The notes under the pieces are model-generated. The model was not told where the DNA came from and made no database searches. It was given only the letters and a program-made list of their open reading frames with translations. Source: Marinobacter bohaiensis (GTDB lineage Bacteria; Pseudomonadota; Gammaproteobacteria; Pseudomonadales; Oleiphilaceae). Taken from it: DNA of 64,000 nucleotides. The position numbers and the translations under genes were made by a program. Below are positions 61,252 through 64,000 of the stretch, in pieces. Positions within the stretch are counted from its first letter, which is position 1; each line of letters opens with the position of its first letter. The DNA is taken from contig NZ_QGEH01000003.1 in the NCBI RefSeq assembly GCF_003258515.1, forward strand, positions 310,001-374,000, written 5' to 3'.

Positions 61252-61941
61252 TCAGGAGCGAGGGGCGTCCGGATACGCCATGGTGAACAGGATCGAGAAG
61301 GGCGGGTTGCCGGGCAGGTTGGTGGGCTCGGCGACCGATCGCACCCGGAAGCCGAAGCGCCCGAACAGCGCGAACCAGTCGCCCAGTGTGCGGAAGTACC
61401 AGGGTGGTGCTTCCCGGAACGCGTCGCTGAACCCGGCCCAGGTGCCTTCCCGCCAGCCGCTTTGGTAACTGCCGGGTTCCAGTGACATCAGCGGGTGCAG
61501 GGTCTGGATCACCAGGTGGCCGTCGGGTTTCAGGTGTACGGCGGCAGCGCACAGCAGTTCGTTCGCGGAGGCGTCCCCCAACAGGGCGAAGTTGCAGACC
61601 AGCACGTCCACCTGGAAGCTGTGGGCGTTGGCAAGCTGGGCATAGTTCATGACCTGGTAGCGGCTATTGTCCAACACCCGGGCCTGCTCCACCAGTTCCG
61701 GTGTGGCATCGATGCCGATACCGCGTATCCCGTGGGCGCTCAGGGCACGCACCAGCCAGCCTTCGCCACAGCCGGCATCGAGCACGAGCCGGGGCTGCAA
61801 CGTCAGGATGGCGTTGACGATGGCCTGGTTGGTGACGGTCTCGCGGCTGGCGATTTCATGCTCACGGACGGCGCGGATCCAGGCGCTGGCGTTGGTTTTC
61901 CAACTGGAGAGAATCCGGGATTCAGGATCGCCGTGGGCCAT
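61252..61941 (-). CDS. Class I SAM-dependent methyltransferase
   Basis: A 229-residue Rossmann methyltransferase. Motif I is LVLDAGCGEGWLVRALSAHGIRGIGIDATPELVEQAR, and motif IV is VDVLVCNFALLGDASANELLC, with HLVIQTLHPL as post-motif strand. The N-terminal NASAWIRAVREHEIASRETVTNQAIVNAIL resembles small-molecule methyltransferases. Substrate unknown. It starts 11 bp after the periplasmic binding protein gene stop, so both are in one unit. Confidence 0.9.
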   Translation of the reverse strand: MAHGDPESRILSSWKTNASAWIRAVREHEIASRETVTNQAIVNAILTLQPRLVLDAGCGEGWLVRALSAHGIRGIGIDATPELVEQARVLDNSRYQVMNYAQLANAHSFQVDVLVCNFALLGDASANELLCAAAVHLKPDGHLVIQTLHPLMSLEPGSYQSGWREGTWAGFSDAFREAPPWYFRTLGDWFALFGRFGFRVRSVAEPTNLPGNPPFSILFTMAYPDAPRS

Positions 61942-61952
61942 GGGGATGGGCT

Positions 61953-62801
61953 TCAGTGATGGCTTGCCGTATCACGGGAGTCGGCACAGCCCGACAGGCG
62001 GTGGGTGTGCCGCAGGAGCAGGGGCGCGTCCGTCGTGTCGAAGCCCGACTGCTCGGCGATCTCACGCATTTCGCCGCTGGCCTGAAGATGATGCAGACCG
62101 TGATTGAAACGGTTGATGAGCGCCCGGTTGCCGGGCACCAGTCGTGACAGGATCAGGTGCAACTGGGCGGCGTGGAGCACATGCGGATGATAGGTCAGGC
62201 GCCGGGCTTCTTCTTCGGAGAACTGTTCTCTCAGCATGTGTCGCCCCACCTCGATGTCGATCGGGAACAGGTCGATGCGCCCCGCCAGCAGTTTGCGGAA
62301 GTTGACCCGGTCGGAGGTGGTGACGTCGGTGGTGATCAGACCTTCCGCGTCGGCCCGGGCCAGCGCCTTGCCATAATTGTAGTCCTGAGTCAGGCCGATG
62401 CGCAGCCCTTTCAGGTCGTGGATGGTGTCCCACTCGAAGGTGCGGTCGGCGCGGTGGAAGAAAACGTAATGGATCGGCGCGATGGGGTCGCTGAAGTAGA
62501 AGTTGATCTCGCGCTCGGGCGAGCAGGACCAGCCGGCTGAACCGTCCCAGTTGCCGTCCCGCGCCAGCTTGAAAGAGCGCGACCAGGGAAAGAAGCCCCA
62601 TTCCACGTCGACCCCTTCCAACGCGAAGGCGCGTTCCACAACCTGGCTCACCAGCCCGTGGGGTGGTTCTTCGATGAGAAAGGGCGGCCAGTCGCCATTG
62701 GTGAGGCGCACCGACTCGGCCCGGGTAACAGGGCTCAGGGCACCCAGTAACAATCCGGCTGCCAGCAGGGTGCGGAGGGCTCCGCGTGTTCGACGAGGCA
62801 T
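61953..62801 (-). CDS. Type 2 periplasmic binding protein (SBP_bac_3-like)
   Basis: About 282 residues from the ATG at 62801 (MPRRTRG), with AAGGAAG ten bases upstream; an ATG at 62822 is the alternative. The signal peptide ends SPVTRA. The mature part reads VRLTNGDWPPFLIEEPPHGLVSQVVERAFALEGVDVEWGFFPWSRSFKLARDG, the pattern of stand-alone SBP_bac_3 proteins found near sensor or methyltransferase genes, without ABC partners. The final residues, CADSRDTASHH, look non-conserved. It is not part of a full transporter here. The ligand is unknown. Confidence 0.87.
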   Translation of the reverse strand: MPRRTRGALRTLLAAGLLLGALSPVTRAESVRLTNGDWPPFLIEEPPHGLVSQVVERAFALEGVDVEWGFFPWSRSFKLARDGNWDGSAGWSCSPEREINFYFSDPIAPIHYVFFHRADRTFEWDTIHDLKGLRIGLTQDYNYGKALARADAEGLITTDVTTSDRVNFRKLLAGRIDLFPIDIEVGRHMLREQFSEEEARRLTYHPHVLHAAQLHLILSRLVPGNRALINRFNHGLHHLQASGEMREIAEQSGFDTTDAPLLLRHTHRLSGCADSRDTASHH

Positions 62802-63026
62802 GGGTTTGTGGCTTCCTTGCATGAAACGGCTCAATCTGTACCGCTGTTCCAGATAATCACAGCCAGCCGGAAGCCTATCATCTTGCCCGTCCTGGGGCAC
62901 CTGTCGCTCATTCCGCCTGAGCCTCTTCCCGAGCAGCGACGGCGGGGGTATTCTCAAATCGGGCGATCGCGTTGTGCACCATCCAAAGGATTGACCCAGA
63001 AGGATTGACTCAAGAGGCGAGAGACT

Positions 63027-63206
63027 ATGGGCGATGTCCTGCCTTTCCGGCGACCGGAAAAGAAGAAACCACGTAAAGGTTTGTGTCAGCACGATTTCCA
63101 CAAATGGGTGGTGTGCAAGGAGAAGCAGTTTGACGTTAAATGCGGCAAACTGGTGACCGTCTATCGCTGCGAGCGCTGCGGCCAAGAGAAAACCAGGGCC
63201 CAGTAG
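63027..63206 (+). CDS. Small zinc-ribbon-like protein
   Basis: A 59-residue basic protein read directly from the DNA, starting ATG 63027 with GGCGAGAG upstream. It contains CQHDFHKWVVCKEKQFDVKC and then RCERCGQEK, so about five cysteines and two histidines, in C-x3-H-like and CxxC arrangement suited to a zinc site. The N-terminal VLPFRRPEKKKPRKG is strongly basic. I recognise it only as a type of small conserved gammaproteobacterial hypothetical. It is divergent from the binding-protein gene. Confidence 0.7.
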   Translation: MGDVLPFRRPEKKKPRKGLCQHDFHKWVVCKEKQFDVKCGKLVTVYRCERCGQEKTRAQ

Positions 63207-63623
63207 CACGGCCCGGCCTTTGCGGGGCGTCGGCTTGCCGGCCTTGCTGCCTATTCCCCAGGCACGACCGTCAGTGGCTGCGCCGTTGTGACCGGCAGGG
63301 CACGGCTTTATACCTTCCCCAATCCCGACGTTGTCCCCCGTCTTCTTTTCATTTCCGGCTTTTCAATGGCCTCTGTCTCTTTTCCCGTCAGCGGTGCCGG
63401 TTTGCGCGCACCTCGACGGGGCGAAAACCGGCGTCATCTCGTTGGCAGGTGCAGGAAGAGGGCATGTCCGCATCGTCGACTGACGCCGGCTACGGCACTG
63501 TTTTTGCGGGTCTGGACTTGGGTATGCTCCAGCGCGGATGGCAGCGGGATGTCGTCATCCTCATTCGTTACCCCATTCTGCCCGGCCGCCCTGGTTTGCC
63601 GGAGCCCAGCAAAAGGATTTGCC
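63207..63623. other. Intergenic, nothing firm recognised
   Basis: A 417-bp gap before the PhoD gene. Its middle (63330-63410) is pyrimidine-rich with T-runs, as might follow a terminator, but I see no clean stem. It should contain the PhoD promoter; no clear Pho box could be made out by eye. Confidence 0.45.
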
Positions 63624-64000
63624 ATGAAGCGCCTGACCCGTCGCGAGTTTCTCCGCGTCTCCGCTCTCAGTGCCGGAGCGGTGGTTGTATCCACCGGCCT
63701 GGCCGGTTGCCTGTCCTCCGGCGGCTCGTCGTCCGATTCCGGGGACGAAGGCGGCGATTCGAATGGCAGTGCCGCCTTCCAGCACGGCGTGGCCAGCGGC
63801 GATCCGCTACAGGACCGCGTATTGCTGTGGACGCGCGTCACCCCGCTGGAAACCGACGGCGCGGTCAGCGTGGGTTGGGAAGTGGCGACGGATGCGTCCT
63901 TCGCCAACCTGGTGCATTCCGGCACCACCGAAACCAACGCCGGTCGCGATTACACCGTCAAGGTGGACGTGCTCAGCCTGAGTCCGGGCGAAACCTACTA
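63624..64000 (+). CDS. phoD: Alkaline phosphatase D, Tat-exported lipoprotein (partial)
   Basis: The first 125 residues of a PhoD-type phosphodiesterase/phosphatase. The Tat motif [14 protein letters not shown] is followed by a lipobox LAGC at about residue 29, so a Tat lipoprotein is likely. After a Ser/Gly/Asp-rich linker comes the PhoD N-terminal domain: [42 protein letters not shown]. The metallophosphatase core lies beyond the window. AAAAGGA precedes the ATG. Unlike the PhoD-like protein at 29800, this one is clearly exported. Confidence 0.92.
   Translation, partial: MKRLTRREFLRVSALSAGAVVVSTGLAGCLSSGGSSSDSGDEGGDSNGSAAFQHGVASGDPLQDRVLLWTRVTPLETDGAVSVGWEVATDASFANLVHSGTTETNAGRDYTVKVDVLSLSPGETY

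Overview
The window is 64 kb of GC-rich chromosomal DNA from a free-living, probably marine, heterotrophic gammaproteobacterium. Gene content (TRAP uptake, protocatechuate and valine catabolism, several c-di-GMP proteins, DjlA, AzlCD, an Lnt-like protein, LifO-like proteins) recalls Marinobacter or Halomonas relatives, but I do not name a genus. Genes are densely packed on both strands. I see no rRNA, tRNA, CRISPR array, transposase, integrase or phage gene.

Positions 1-11.2 kb form a shikimate/dehydroshikimate-to-beta-ketoadipate island. It holds a TRAP binding protein (cut by the window edge), a NAD-type AroE-like quinate/shikimate dehydrogenase, a GntR/FCD regulator, an AEC-family carrier, pcaB, pcaG, pcaH, a fused pcaD-pcaC gene, the LysR activator PcaQ, and a two-domain 3-dehydroshikimate dehydratase (QuiC type). 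Together they can import a hydroaromatic acid, oxidise it to dehydroshikimate, dehydrate it to protocatechuate, and take that to 3-oxoadipate. The same 17-bp inverted repeat lies upstream of the TRAP gene, of the aroE-like gene and of pcaQ. A separate LysR-type box lies at the pcaQ/pcaDC junction, and an intrinsic terminator sits between pcaG and pcaB.

Positions 11.2-18.4 kb hold a START-like protein and a valine/isobutyrate catabolic operon: an AraC regulator diverging from mmsA, isobutyryl-CoA dehydrogenase, enoyl-CoA hydratase, 3-hydroxyisobutyryl-CoA hydrolase and mmsB. Two palindromic intergenic elements follow the last two genes.

Positions 18.7-34 kb are mixed housekeeping and accessory genes: AI-2E family transporter, an unrecognised protein, a proline-racemase-superfamily enzyme, cyanase, a small membrane protein behind a clear Fur-box promoter, a chemoreceptor, an alpha/beta hydrolase, a DCC protein, a DnaQ-like exonuclease with a CNMP-CBS-DUF294 protein, TruC-like pseudouridine synthase, a PhoD-like phosphatase and an MHYT-GGDEF-EAL protein.

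Positions 34-52 kb contain an HxlR regulator diverging from an SDR/HCCA-isomerase/thioesterase operon, a cystine-type ABC importer with a GNAT enzyme, two more c-di-GMP proteins, YjbQ, a large DUF3857/transglutaminase membrane protein, an amidase, an overlapping ICMT-like methyltransferase/Nmad3 pair, and the AzlCD exporter.

Positions 52-64 kb contain an unusual group: a short LifO-like protein, a second-copy Lnt-like acyltransferase and a second LifO-like protein, next to an AraC regulator and a secreted polyester-hydrolase-like enzyme. DjlA, a DUF4124 protein, a membrane-anchored beta-helix protein, ChaC, a methyltransferase, a periplasmic binding protein, a tiny zinc-ribbon protein and the start of a Tat-exported PhoD close the window. 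All family calls come from reading the sequence; no database search was run.
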